Part shown: positions 1 through 6,329 of the stretch, piece after piece
Position numbering within the stretch: the stretch's first letter is position 1
How the letters are laid out: each line of letters opens with the position of its first letter
DNA from: Candidatus Falkowiibacteriota bacterium
Lineage (GTDB): Bacteria > Patescibacteriota > Patescibacteriia > Patescibacteriales > UBA12465
NCBI GenBank assembly: GCA_903839955.1
Contig: CAIMEI010000006.1
Coordinates: 1-16,610, forward strand
Length of the DNA stretch: 16,610 nt
Direction: 5' to 3'
Position numbers and translations under genes: made by a program
The notes under the pieces: model-generated
What the model was told of the DNA's origin: nothing
The model's input: only the letters and a program-made list of their open reading frames with translations
Database searches by the model: none

Positions 1-83
1 AGTATTATGTTTCGTTGGCTTTTCGTAAGCGAAAATTATTAATAGGTAATTTTCGCCCCAGAAAATGCCCGAAACATAATACT
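1..83. repeat. 83-bp nested inverted repeat at window edge
   Basis: The arms AGTATTATGTTTCG (1-14) and CGAAACATAATACT (70-83) are perfect 14-bp inverted copies. Inside them lie further hairpins: TTTTCG/CGAAAA (20-25/30-35), GCGAAAATT/AATTTTCGC (29-37/48-56) and ATTTTC/GAAAAT (49-54/61-66). The outer stem can enclose either two side hairpins (a cloverleaf shape) or one central hairpin, but not both. No T-run follows on the + strand, so it is not a simple terminator for + strand transcription. It is cut by the window start, so its full extent is unknown. It could be a small palindromic repeat element, a regulatory leader, or the 3' end structure of a gene to the left. Confidence 0.6.
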
Positions 84-150
84 AAAAACGTAAGACCGCG
101 CTGTTTGACTTTCCTATATTTTCGTGATATCATGGCTTTGTTATTAACTT

Positions 151-178
151 TTGATTCTTTTTTCCCCTTTCGTATTAT
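151..178 (+). promoter_or_regulatory. Possible promoter of the helicase gene
   Basis: TTGATT (151-156), a 16-bp spacer and TATTAT (173-178) lie about 40 nt before the chosen ATG at 219. The match is moderate and the region is AT-rich, so a chance match is possible. The rest of 84-218 shows no convincing gene. Confidence 0.35.
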
Positions 179-218
179 ATATCGTATAGCGGCCGGAAAT
201 TGGGTCGCTTATTTTTTT

Positions 219-1898
219 ATGTCCGAAAAATCGAACAAATTCGCTAATCTTGGCATTAGCGCGGACTTGATGACGGTAATTGCCGGTCTCAAGCTCACCG
301 TCCCGACTCCGATTCAGGAGAAGGCTATTCCGCCGGCTTTGACCGGCTCCGACCTGATTGGCGTCGCCCAAACAGGAACCGGCAAGACTTTTGCTTTCGG
401 TGTCCCCTTGATGGAAAAACTCGTCAAAGACAGGGTTAGTCAAGCCGTGATTCTTCTGCCGACCAGGGAACTGGCCATGCAAGTAGAAGAAAACATGCGC
501 AAGCTCAACACCATTGCTCATTTGCCAATCGCCGTTTTGATTGGTGGTGAAAATTTTGACCGTCAGCTCTATTTAATTCGCCGCGGTCTGCGTATTATCG
601 TGGCCACTCCCGGCCGCCTTGCTGATCACTTGAAACGCAAGACTTTGAAATTGGACCAAACCAGCCTTTTGGTTTTGGATGAAGCCGACATGATGTTGGA
701 CATGGGATTTTTGCCACAGGTGGAAGAAATCATGGGCTACTTGCCGAAAGAACGGCAGACCATGTTGTTTTCAGCGACAATGCCGAGCGGTATTGTGAAG
801 CTGGCCGCCAAACATTTGAAAACTCCCGTGCGCATTGAAGTCGCGCCGTCGGGCACCACCGCTGATCAGATTGATCAGGAAATTTATTTAATCAAAACTG
901 AAGACAAACTCCATCACCTGGAAAGTATTTTGGCACAGTATAAAGGTTCGGTTTTGATTTTTACCCGCACCAAATACGGTGCCAAAGGCTTAGTGCGCAA
1001 GCTGAAAGACTTTGGCTTTTCGGCTGCGGAAATCCATTCCAATTTATCGCTCAACCAGCGCAAAGATGCGCTCGGCGGCTTTAAGTCCGGGAAATACCGC
1101 ATTCTGGTCGGCACCGATATTGCCGCGCGCGGTTTGGATGTTAACGATATTGAATTGGTGGTTAACTATAATTTGCCCGATAATTTGGATGACTATGTTC
1201 ACCGCATCGGCCGCACGGCCCGCGCTGGCAAATCCGGCAAAGCAATTTCTTTTGCCGGCACCAACGAACGCCGCCAAATTAAAGAAATTGAAAAATTAAT
1301 CAACAAGAGCCTACCGCTTAAAGAATTAACCGGCATGAAATTCCCAGAAAGAAAGCCGACGGCCGGCGAAAACAAAGAAATTGGCCGCAGTGATTTTTCC
1401 CGTCCCCGCAATTTTGAGGGACGCGAGAGACCAGCGCGAGATTTTGGTGAAAGAGGAGCGAGAGCGCCGAGAACTTTTGGAGAAAATCGCAGTCGCCCGG
1501 CTTTTGATCGCGACCGCAAACCGTTCAAAAGAGAAGATAAACCCTTCAAGCGCGAAGAAAAACCCTTCAAGCGCGAAGAAAAACCTTTTGGTCGTCCGGC
1601 AAAACCCTTTAGCCAAGAAAGATCTAGTCAGGGAACCAACAAATTATTCAGCGAAAGAAGTTTTTCGGTTAACGGCCGCCGCTTCGGCGCCGAGAAAGCG
1701 CCAGTAAACAATTATCGCGCAGCCCGGAGCGCTTCCTCTACTAGCCTTTTTGGCTTTGAAAGAGATTTGCTGCCGGAGAGAAATATTAAAGCCTCTTTGA
1801 CCCGTCCCGCCGCTCGTTCCGGGGAGCGGAAAAGTGAAGCCGATAAAAAACCGGCTCGACCCTTCAAACGAAATTCAAGCGCCAAACGCTTCAAATAA
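219..1898 (+). CDS. DEAD-box ATP-dependent RNA helicase with basic tail
   Basis: A cytoplasmic RNA-unwinding ATPase of superfamily 2, 559 aa from this start. The family motifs appear in order: Q-motif (TPIQ, about residues 30-33), motif I AQTGTGKT (50-57), PTREL (81-85), GG (109-110), TPGR (130-133), DEAD (154-157), SAT (185-187), LIFTRTK (246-252), TDIAARGLD (299-307) and HRIGRTAR (328-335). The helicase core ends near residue 370. The last 190 residues are a low-complexity Arg/Lys/Phe-rich tail with three tandem KPFKRE(E/D) units, typical of RhlE/DeaD-like proteins that bind RNA non-specifically. The frame is open back to position 15, but the extra 68 residues match nothing in the family and overlap the inverted repeat and a promoter-like site. 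The ATG at 219 is therefore preferred, although it has no Shine-Dalgarno sequence. Roles known for the family are ribosome assembly, RNA decay and cold adaptation. Whether this is RhlE, DeaD or another paralog cannot be settled here. Confidence 0.95.
   Translation: MSEKSNKFANLGISADLMTVIAGLKLTVPTPIQEKAIPPALTGSDLIGVAQTGTGKTFAFGVPLMEKLVKDRVSQAVILLPTRELAMQVEENMRKLNTIAHLPIAVLIGGENFDRQLYLIRRGLRIIVATPGRLADHLKRKTLKLDQTSLLVLDEADMMLDMGFLPQVEEIMGYLPKERQTMLFSATMPSGIVKLAAKHLKTPVRIEVAPSGTTADQIDQEIYLIKTEDKLHHLESILAQYKGSVLIFTRTKYGAKGLVRKLKDFGFSAAEIHSNLSLNQRKDALGGFKSGKYRILVGTDIAARGLDVNDIELVVNYNLPDNLDDYVHRIGRTARAGKSGKAISFAGTNERRQIKEIEKLINKSLPLKELTGMKFPERKPTAGENKEIGRSDFSRPRNFEGRERPARDFGERGARAPRTFGENRSRPAFDRDRKPFKREDKPFKREEKPFKREEKPFGRPAKPFSQERSSQGTNKLFSERSFSVNGRRFGAEKAPVNNYRAARSASSTSLFGFERDLLPERNIKASLTRPAARSGERKSEADKKPARPFKRNSSAKRFK
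1518..1580 (+). repeat. Three tandem 21-bp units encoding KPFKREE
   Basis: Units start at 1518, 1539 and 1560. The second and third are identical at the DNA level; the first differs at several third codon positions and encodes KPFKRED. A partial fourth unit (KPFGR) follows at 1581. They lie in the disordered basic tail of the helicase and look like recent tandem duplication. Confidence 0.85.
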
Positions 1899-1915
1899 AA
1901 AACCATGACAATAAG

Positions 1916-1941
1916 AACTGGGCCACTCCCAGTTTTTATTT
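1916..1941 (+). terminator. Rho-independent terminator after the helicase
   Basis: AACTGGG (1916-1922) pairs with CCCAGTT (1928-1934) around a 5-nt loop and is followed by a T-rich run. It lies 17 nt after the helicase stop codon. Confidence 0.85.
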
Positions 1942-1946
1942 TTTTG

Positions 1947-1955
1947 TGCTAAAAT
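1947..1955 (+). promoter_or_regulatory. Extended -10 box TGCTAAAAT
   Basis: TG (1947-1948), one base, then TAAAAT (1950-1955). Transcription would start near 1962, giving a leader of about 27 nt before the ATG at 1989. The same 9-mer stands before both large surface-protein genes. Confidence 0.6.
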
Positions 1956-1988
1956 AGTGTTATAAGATTTTTCTTTTTTTTGTTGGCT

Positions 1989-2543
1989 ATGAAGAAAATA
2001 ATTTTGTTTATTTTGGGCGGACTAGTTCTGCTGATTTTATTGGCCGCTTTTTATTTCAGTCTTTTTTCCTCAGTAAACATCAGCGAAAAAAATACTGGCG
2101 GCGAGATTTTGGTTTACCAGGAAAGAGTCGGCAGCTATCAGCAATCCGGTCCGGCGCTGGCCAAAATTTTTTCTGACTTGAAAAATAATTTCGGCATCAA
2201 TTGCCAAATCGGTTTGGGAATTTTTTACGACAATCCGCAAAGGGTGGCGGCCGAAAAATTACGCAGCGATCTCGCTTGCGTTTTACCGGGAGGCGATGCC
2301 GGCAAACTAGAAAAGCTCCAAAGTTCCCCTTCTTTTAAGGTTAAGCGCAATCCGGTAATCAAAAACGTTGTCGCCCGCTTTCCTTATCGCAACCCGCTTT
2401 CTTATGTTTTAGGAGTGATTAAAGTATATCCAAAAATTTCCAATTATTTAGTGAAACATAATTATCAACCGGCGCCTGCCGTGGAAGTGTATAACCCGCA
2501 AGGGGGCTACATTGAATACCGCATGGCCGTGGTTGAAAAATAA
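1989..2543 (+). CDS. Membrane-anchored GyrI-like (TEX264/SOUL-fold) domain protein
   Basis: 184 aa. Residues 4-26 form one hydrophobic helix (signal anchor). The remainder, about 38-184, reads as a GyrI-like small-molecule-binding domain: an opening strand containing VYQERVGSYQQSG, a helix, a middle segment with GIFYDNP, a helix rich in Lys/Arg, and a closing strand with AVEVYNP and YIEYRMAV. This layout resembles single-pass GyrI-domain proteins such as human TEX264, and the fold is related to SOUL heme-binding proteins. A TTG start at 1980 is possible, but the ATG at 1989 directly precedes MKKIILF, a typical anchor start. There is no Shine-Dalgarno sequence. The stop is 4 nt before the TspO gene, so the two are probably co-transcribed and may share a ligand. 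The domain assignment is by eye; the ligand is unknown. Confidence 0.8.
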   Translation: MKKIILFILGGLVLLILLAAFYFSLFSSVNISEKNTGGEILVYQERVGSYQQSGPALAKIFSDLKNNFGINCQIGLGIFYDNPQRVAAEKLRSDLACVLPGGDAGKLEKLQSSPSFKVKRNPVIKNVVARFPYRNPLSYVLGVIKVYPKISNYLVKHNYQPAPAVEVYNPQGGYIEYRMAVVEK

Positions 2544-2547
2544 AGAT

Positions 2548-3045
2548 ATGAAAAACATGAAACGCTTGTGGCGATTAATAATCTCTTTGGCGTTGCCGCT
2601 AATTGCCGGTTTTATCGGCTCAATGGCGAATTCCATTTCGCTTTTCTCCTGGTATCCAGTATTGGCCACACCCGCGTTTAATCCGCCGAGCTGGGTTTTT
2701 GCACCAGTCTGGACAATTTTGTTTTTGATGATGGGCTTCTCACTGTTTTTGATTTGGGATCAGGGAGCCAAGAAGAAAAAAGACAAGAGCCGCGACTACC
2801 GCCAGGCGGCCATCACCTTTTTTGGCGTCCAATTGGTGGCCAATGTCTTGTGGTCTTATCTCTTCTTTTTCTTTCAAAATCCGTTCCTGGCCTTTTTGGA
2901 AATCATCATTTTGTGGCTCACAATTATTCTGACCATTTATTATTTTAAAGGCTTGAGTAAACTGGCGGCCTGGCTCTTAATTCCTTACTTGTTCTGGGTG
3001 AGCTTTGCCACGGTTTTGAATTTCGCGATTTGGCAGCTGAATTAG
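2548..3045 (+). CDS. tspO: TspO/MBR family membrane protein
   Basis: 165 aa with five predicted transmembrane helices (about 9-29, 46-70, 86-108, 112-133 and 138-162), the usual size and topology of TspO, the bacterial relative of the mitochondrial translocator protein. Hallmarks are visible: PAFNPPSWVFAPVW at 42-55, the LVANVLWSYLFF segment around 96-107, and the C-terminal PYLFWVSFATVLN block from 146 ending in WQLN. Family members bind porphyrins and sometimes sterols and are linked to tetrapyrrole or stress responses. The ATG at 2548 is chosen over an upstream in-frame TTG at 2512, because that one lies inside the preceding gene and adds residues unlike the family. It is the second gene of a two-gene unit with the GyrI-like protein and is closed by a strong terminator. 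Confidence 0.93.
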   Translation: MKNMKRLWRLIISLALPLIAGFIGSMANSISLFSWYPVLATPAFNPPSWVFAPVWTILFLMMGFSLFLIWDQGAKKKKDKSRDYRQAAITFFGVQLVANVLWSYLFFFFQNPFLAFLEIIILWLTIILTIYYFKGLSKLAAWLLIPYLFWVSFATVLNFAIWQLN

Positions 3046-3073
3046 AAGACACCGGCTAAAATAAATTTTTCCT

Positions 3074-3101
3074 AAAAACCAGCTTGGCGGCTGGTTTTTT
3101 T
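3074..3101 (+). terminator. Rho-independent terminator after tspO
   Basis: A perfect 10-bp stem, AAAAACCAGC (3074-3083) with GCTGGTTTTT (3090-3099), has a 6-nt loop and ends in a T-run. It closes the GyrI-like/tspO unit. Confidence 0.9.
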
Positions 3102-3141
3102 ACTGGTCGTGTGAGGGCTAAAGGCGTTTTCGACGCAGTAT

Positions 3142-3170
3142 TTGACAAAATAATAAATAATAGCTAATAT
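3142..3170 (+). promoter_or_regulatory. Near-consensus promoter of the ACP gene
   Basis: TTGACA (3142-3147), exactly 17 bp, then TAATAT (3165-3170). Transcription would start near 3177, giving a leader of about 20 nt. The same hexamer pair and spacing occur on the minus strand at 5014-5042. Confidence 0.8.
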
Positions 3171-3197
3171 AGTTTTTGTATTTTAATAATTAAAGAA

Positions 3198-3473
3198 ATG
3201 GGAAAAGAAAAGATTTTAAACGAGATTTGCGAAATCTTGTGCAACAGGGGCCATGTCCAAAAAACCCTTGATCCATTGGGATATCATCTTGATAATTCAT
3301 CGGAAGAAGTTTCTGGGGAAACAAAGATCATTGACGATTTAGGGCTAGACTCAATGGATGTCATTGAAGTTATTCAAGATATTGAGGACAAATTCAGCAT
3401 AGATTTGGAAGTAAGTCCCGACATGAAGATGCTCAACGATTTGGCCGAAAAAGTCGCTAAACTTATTAATTAA
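3198..3473 (+). CDS. acpP: Acyl carrier protein
   Basis: 91 aa, acidic. The phosphopantetheine attachment motif DSMD is present, with Ser52 as the predicted attachment site, preceded by IIDDLGL and followed by the helix II pattern VIEVIQDIEDKFSIDLE, as in ACPs. The C-terminal helix (MKMLNDLAEKVAKLI) is also typical. It is about 13 residues longer than the usual 78 aa, because of extra sequence between helix I and the DSMD motif (residues 20-40). ACP carries acyl chains as thioesters in fatty-acid, lipid A or lipoate pathways. No fatty-acid synthesis gene is in the window, and the gene is monocistronic between its own promoter and terminator. No Shine-Dalgarno sequence is seen. The family call is firm; the pathway served is unknown, since many Patescibacteria are thought to lack complete fatty-acid synthesis. 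Confidence 0.92.
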   Translation: MGKEKILNEICEILCNRGHVQKTLDPLGYHLDNSSEEVSGETKIIDDLGLDSMDVIEVIQDIEDKFSIDLEVSPDMKMLNDLAEKVAKLIN

Positions 3474-3499
3474 CAAATCCGACCCAGCGAAAAGACATC

Positions 3500-3526
3500 A
3501 AGCCCCCGCGAAGAGGGCTTTTTTTA
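3500..3526 (+). terminator. Rho-independent terminator after the ACP gene
   Basis: AAGCCC (3500-3505) pairs with GGGCTT (3515-3520), followed by seven T residues. It sits 26 nt past the stop codon, directly in front of the next promoter. Confidence 0.85.
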
Positions 3527-3538
3527 TTGCCTTTTCTC

Positions 3539-3547
3539 TGTTATAAT
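3539..3547 (+). promoter_or_regulatory. Extended -10 TGTTATAAT, probably leaderless start
   Basis: TG (3539-3540), one base, then a consensus TATAAT (3542-3547). Only 7 nt separate the box from the ATG at 3555, so the transcript would begin at or within a base or two of the start codon. The -35 region overlaps the preceding terminator T-run and shows no good match. Confidence 0.7.
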
Positions 3548-3554
3548 ACGGGCA

Positions 3555-4694
3555 ATGAAAAGATTCGGGCGCCTAGCGCTGAAAATTTTAGCCGCTATTT
3601 TATTGGCTTTTCTTCTACTTCTGGCCGGTGGTTTTTTTGCGGTGCGTCTTGGTTGGACTAATGTGGCCGGCGAAAGCGACACGGATTCTCAAGAATATAA
3701 CCAAGAAGCGCAAAAAGATCAGGTGATAATTAAAGATGATAGTGTTCTAGCGAAAGACAGCCTGCCGACTAGCACGTCGATTTATGGACCGCATGAAGAA
3801 GCGAACCGCTGCAAGCTGGGCGTGGCTGCCAAGTATAATGATTATAATGCGGCGGCAATTTTTCAAACTTATCAAGCGGTGCGCTCGGAAGTACTGTTGG
3901 ACCGCATGCTTTTGGCGATGAAGCTGCGCTTGCCTAATCGCGAAGCCTTTGCCGCCGAGCTTTCGGCTTGCGAACAGGGGCAGGGAGAAGCGCCCTCTTT
4001 TGAAGAATTAAGCGCCCTGCTGGCTAGTCCGCGTAGCCAAAACTTGTATACTTGGCAGAGCGGTGAGCCCTGGCAAATAATTAAACAAGCGGTCATCAAG
4101 GATCAGGCGACGATTAACGCCGCCGCTCTTCAGGCCGGAGTTCAGCCGCGCCTGCTTCTTTCGGTCGCCATCGTGGAGCAGCTGCGCCTCTACTATACCC
4201 AGCGGGAATTGTTTGAAAAAGTTTTCAAGCCTTTGAAAATTTTAGCCAACGCCAACAAAATGGCTTGGGGCGTGATGTCCATTAAAGAGGCGATGGCCAT
4301 TCAAACCGAAAACAATTTACGCGATCCGCAAGCCGTTTTTTATCCTGGCGATAACTACGCTCAGCTATTGGACTTTGCCACCGGCACCGATCCAGTGAAA
4401 GAGCGCTACAACCGCTTAACGGACGACAAAAATCATTTCTATTCCTATCTCTATGGCGCTTTAATCATCAAAGAATTTGAAAGCCAGTGGGCGAAGGCCG
4501 GCTACCCGATTGATTATCGTCCGGAGATTTCTGCCACCTTATTCAATATCGGCTTTAACCATTCGCTCCCCAAGGCGGACCCGGCGGTGGGCGGGTCAAC
4601 GATTGAAATTGAGGGCGACAAATATTTCTTCGGCTCGCTCGCCTACGAGTTCTATTATTCCGGGGAGCTGTCGCAAGAATTTCCCTTTAAATAA
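3555..4694 (+). CDS. Secreted or anchored protein with lysozyme-like segment, function unknown
   Basis: 379 aa. Residues 8-30 form a strongly hydrophobic signal anchor after a basic start (MKRFGR). An acidic, Gln-rich linker (38-75) follows, then a mostly helical extracytoplasmic part. Residues 186-250 weakly recall the lytic transglycosylase/lysozyme fold: LQAGVQPRLLLSVAIVEQ looks like the helix bearing the catalytic Glu (E208 here), and AWGVMSIKEAMA resembles the G-x-M-Q-I-x-P-x-x-A block. The distal part (321-379) has YRPEISATLFNIGF and ends in an aromatic, acidic segment. The usual Gln of GxMQ is replaced (GVMS), so enzyme activity is uncertain. The start codon is almost at the predicted transcription start. 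The terminator downstream is shared with the convergent gene. It may act on cell-wall peptidoglycan, but this rests on weak similarity. Confidence 0.8.
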   Translation: MKRFGRLALKILAAILLAFLLLLAGGFFAVRLGWTNVAGESDTDSQEYNQEAQKDQVIIKDDSVLAKDSLPTSTSIYGPHEEANRCKLGVAAKYNDYNAAAIFQTYQAVRSEVLLDRMLLAMKLRLPNREAFAAELSACEQGQGEAPSFEELSALLASPRSQNLYTWQSGEPWQIIKQAVIKDQATINAAALQAGVQPRLLLSVAIVEQLRLYYTQRELFEKVFKPLKILANANKMAWGVMSIKEAMAIQTENNLRDPQAVFYPGDNYAQLLDFATGTDPVKERYNRLTDDKNHFYSYLYGALIIKEFESQWAKAGYPIDYRPEISATLFNIGFNHSLPKADPAVGGSTIEIEGDKYFFGSLAYEFYYSGELSQEFPFK

Positions 4695-4713
4695 AAAAGT
4701 CTTTTTTCTAATG

Positions 4714-4745
4714 AAAAACACGCTCAGTCGGGCGTGTTTTTTTAG
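4714..4745. terminator. Bidirectional terminator between convergent genes
   Basis: AAAAACACGC (4714-4723) pairs perfectly with GCGTGTTTTT (4732-4741) around an 8-nt loop. A T-run follows on the + strand and an A-run precedes it, so it can stop transcription from both sides. It directly abuts the stop codon of the minus-strand gene. Confidence 0.88.
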
Positions 4746-4984
4746 GATGAATTTTTAAAAATCTTTCTCCAGAAAAAATAAAGCAGGAGAAGGATGGCTA
4801 GCCAGGCAATGATGATTAAATTATTAATATCCTTGCCGGAAAAAAAATAATTCAACATCACAATTATTCCTTCGCCGATTTTGAAAATTGATTCAATCAA
4901 GAACCAGGACAAAAAAGCGGCGATCCAGGCCTTGGCGGACAATAATTCATTTTTGAAGATTTCTGAAAAATTGGTCTTTTTCAT
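4742..4984 (-). CDS. Small two-helix membrane protein, unknown
   Basis: 80 aa with no family I can name. A charged N-terminus (MKKTNFSEIFKNELLSAK) is followed by a hydrophobic stretch (about 19-48, perhaps one long or two short helices containing the charged IESIFKIGEG turn) and a second helix (54-72), ending in a basic tail (WRKIFKNSS). The gene is supported by its own near-consensus promoter at 5014-5042, a leader of about 23 nt, and a terminator abutting its stop codon. It is convergent to the lysozyme-like gene and divergent from rarA. No Shine-Dalgarno sequence is present. Confidence 0.75.
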   Translation of the reverse strand: MKKTNFSEIFKNELLSAKAWIAAFLSWFLIESIFKIGEGIIVMLNYFFSGKDINNLIIIAWLAILLLLYFFWRKIFKNSS

Positions 4985-5013
4985 GGGCGTTTAATTATTA
5001 AAGATCTAGGCTG

Positions 5014-5042
5014 ATATTAGGACATTTTGCGTTAATTGTCAA
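5014..5042 (-). promoter_or_regulatory. Near-consensus promoter of the small membrane protein gene
   Basis: On the minus strand TTGACA (5042-5037), a 17-bp spacer and TAATAT (5019-5014). The hexamers and spacing are identical to the ACP promoter. Confidence 0.75.
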
Positions 5043-5077
5043 AGATGCGGGCTTTTGCTTTTTTTGGTATTATTTCT

Positions 5078-5106
5078 TTGAGTTTTGGGCCTTATTATGA
5101 TAAAAT
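5078..5106 (+). promoter_or_regulatory. Promoter of the rarA-hisS unit
   Basis: TTGAGT (5078-5083), a 17-bp spacer and TAAAAT (5101-5106), with an extended TG at 5098-5099. Transcription would start near 5113, only a few bases before the ATG at 5119, so the leader is very short. Confidence 0.6.
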
Positions 5107-5118
5107 TAGATTAAATTT

Positions 5119-6321
5119 ATGAGCGACTTCTTTTCGCCGCTCGCTTCTCGGGTGAGGCCGGCTAATTTGAGTGAATTCATCGGCCAGGAAGAACTAGTCG
5201 GTCCGAAGAGTTGGCTGGCGAGCGCTATTTTGAGCGACCGTCTGCCGAGCTTGATTTTTTGGGGACCGCCCGGAAGCGGCAAGACAACTTTAGCTTTGAT
5301 TATCGCCAAAGAAACGAAGGCGAATTTTGTGCAGCTCTCGGCCGTGGAAAGCGGCATCAAAGATTTGAAGGTGATTTTGGACCGGGCCCGGGAAGACCGG
5401 CGCCTGGGAGCGAAAACTATTTTGTTCATTGATGAAATTCATCGCTGGAATAAGGCTCAGCAGGATGCGCTTTTGCCGCAAGTGGAAAACGGCACCATTT
5501 CTCTGATTGGTGCGACCACCGAAAATCCTAGTTTCTCGGTGAATGGCGCCTTGCTGTCGCGCGCTAAAGTGCTGGTTTTGAAAGCCCTTACTGAGCAAGA
5601 AGTGATAAAAATTTTGACCCAGGCTTTGGCCAAGGACGGCACCGGTAAAAGCAAGGCGGGAAAAATTGATGCCGAAGCTTTGCGGGTAATCACCATTTTG
5701 TCCGGCGGCGACGCGCGCCGCGCCTTGAATATCTTGGAAGATGTTTTGTCTTTCGCCACTGGCAACAAGAAAATAAATCCCGAGATGATCAAAAAAATTG
5801 CTCAGCGGCCAACTCTTTCGCATGACCGGACGGGCGACGACCATTATGATCTGATTTCCGCCCTCCACAAAACCATGCGCGGTGGCGATGCCGATGCGGC
5901 GCTCTATTATTTAGCCCGTCTTTTGGAGGCCGGCGAAGACCCGCTCTATGTGGCCCGAAGGATGATCCGTTTTGCCAGCGAGGATATCGGCATTGCCAAC
6001 AATAGCGCTTTACTCTTGGCGAACGCGGCTTATGAGGCCTGCCAAAAAATTGGCCTGCCGGAGTGCAAGGTGAATCTGGCGCATGCCGCGGTTTATTTGG
6101 CCAAGTCACCCAAAAGCATCGTCGCTTATTTCGGCTACAACAAGGCGGCGGAAATAGTGGCTGCCAAAGGCGCTCTGCCGATTCCGCTCCATATCCGCAA
6201 CGCGCCAACCAAATTGATGAAGGAGCTGGGTTACGGCAAAGGCTATAAATACACACCGCTAGAAGGGAAGTCGGAGCTAAGTTATTTACCTGACGAAATT
6301 AAAAATGAAAAATTTATTTAA
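5119..6321 (+). CDS. rarA: Replication-associated recombination protein A (RarA/MgsA), AAA+ ATPase
   Basis: 400 aa, close to the normal length of RarA (MgsA/WRNIP1 family), a clamp-loader-like AAA+ ATPase acting at stalled replication forks. The N-terminus has RVRPANLSEFIGQ (11-23). Walker A is GPPGSGKT (49-56), Walker B ILFIDEIHR (101-109), sensor 1 is within GATTENPSF (131-139), the arginine finger region is SRAK (147-150), and sensor 2 is in SGGDARRALN (195-204). The C-terminal tetramerisation part carries HYDLISALHKTMRGGD (242-257) and YVARRMIRFASEDIG (277-291), strongly characteristic of the family. The ATG follows a promoter by about 12 nt and has no Shine-Dalgarno sequence. hisS follows after 8 nt, so the two probably share a transcript; no functional link is known. 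Confidence 0.97.
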   Translation: MSDFFSPLASRVRPANLSEFIGQEELVGPKSWLASAILSDRLPSLIFWGPPGSGKTTLALIIAKETKANFVQLSAVESGIKDLKVILDRAREDRRLGAKTILFIDEIHRWNKAQQDALLPQVENGTISLIGATTENPSFSVNGALLSRAKVLVLKALTEQEVIKILTQALAKDGTGKSKAGKIDAEALRVITILSGGDARRALNILEDVLSFATGNKKINPEMIKKIAQRPTLSHDRTGDDHYDLISALHKTMRGGDADAALYYLARLLEAGEDPLYVARRMIRFASEDIGIANNSALLLANAAYEACQKIGLPECKVNLAHAAVYLAKSPKSIVAYFGYNKAAEIVAAKGALPIPLHIRNAPTKLMKELGYGKGYKYTPLEGKSELSYLPDEIKNEKFI

Positions 6322-6324
6322 GGA
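6320..6324 (+). promoter_or_regulatory. Shine-Dalgarno AAGGA for hisS
   Basis: AAGGA ends 5 nt before the hisS ATG and overlaps the rarA stop codon. It is the only convincing ribosome-binding site in the window, consistent with hisS being an internal gene of an operon. Confidence 0.65.
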
Positions 6325-6329
6325 AAAAT

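Noticed and set aside
1..83. XerC/D dif or integron attC site
   Set aside because: The ATTATGTT part recalls dif, but the arms are 55 bp apart and inverted, and the conserved attC ends are absent.
15..218. N-terminal extension of the helicase to position 15
   Set aside because: The added 68 residues do not resemble helicase N-termini and cover an inverted repeat and a promoter-like site; ATG 219 starts right before the Q-motif region.
144..521. Minus-strand ORF of 125 aa
   Set aside because: It is a shadow of the helicase gene: no family resemblance, no promoter, and the + strand codes a complete motif-bearing protein.
1518..1580. CRISPR-like direct repeats
   Set aside because: The 21-bp units are contiguous, in frame and lack spacers; they are protein repeats in the helicase tail.
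1980..1988. TTG start for the GyrI-like protein
   Set aside because: It adds three residues before MKKIILF with no ribosome-binding site; the ATG is more likely.
2512..2547. TTG start for TspO
   Set aside because: It lies within the preceding gene and adds 12 residues unlike TspO N-termini.
4477..4758. + strand ORF of 93 aa overlapping the end of the lysozyme-like gene
   Set aside because: Its residues are a frameshifted Arg/Ser-rich shadow, and it runs through a terminator.
5290..5868. Minus-strand ORF of 192 aa opposite rarA
   Set aside because: It lies wholly within the rarA AAA+ core and has low-complexity shadow composition with no recognisable domain.
5789..6256. Minus-strand ORF of 155 aa rich in Arg, Pro and Cys
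   Set aside because: Typical antisense translation of a GC-richer coding stretch (rarA C-terminal domain); no start signal.
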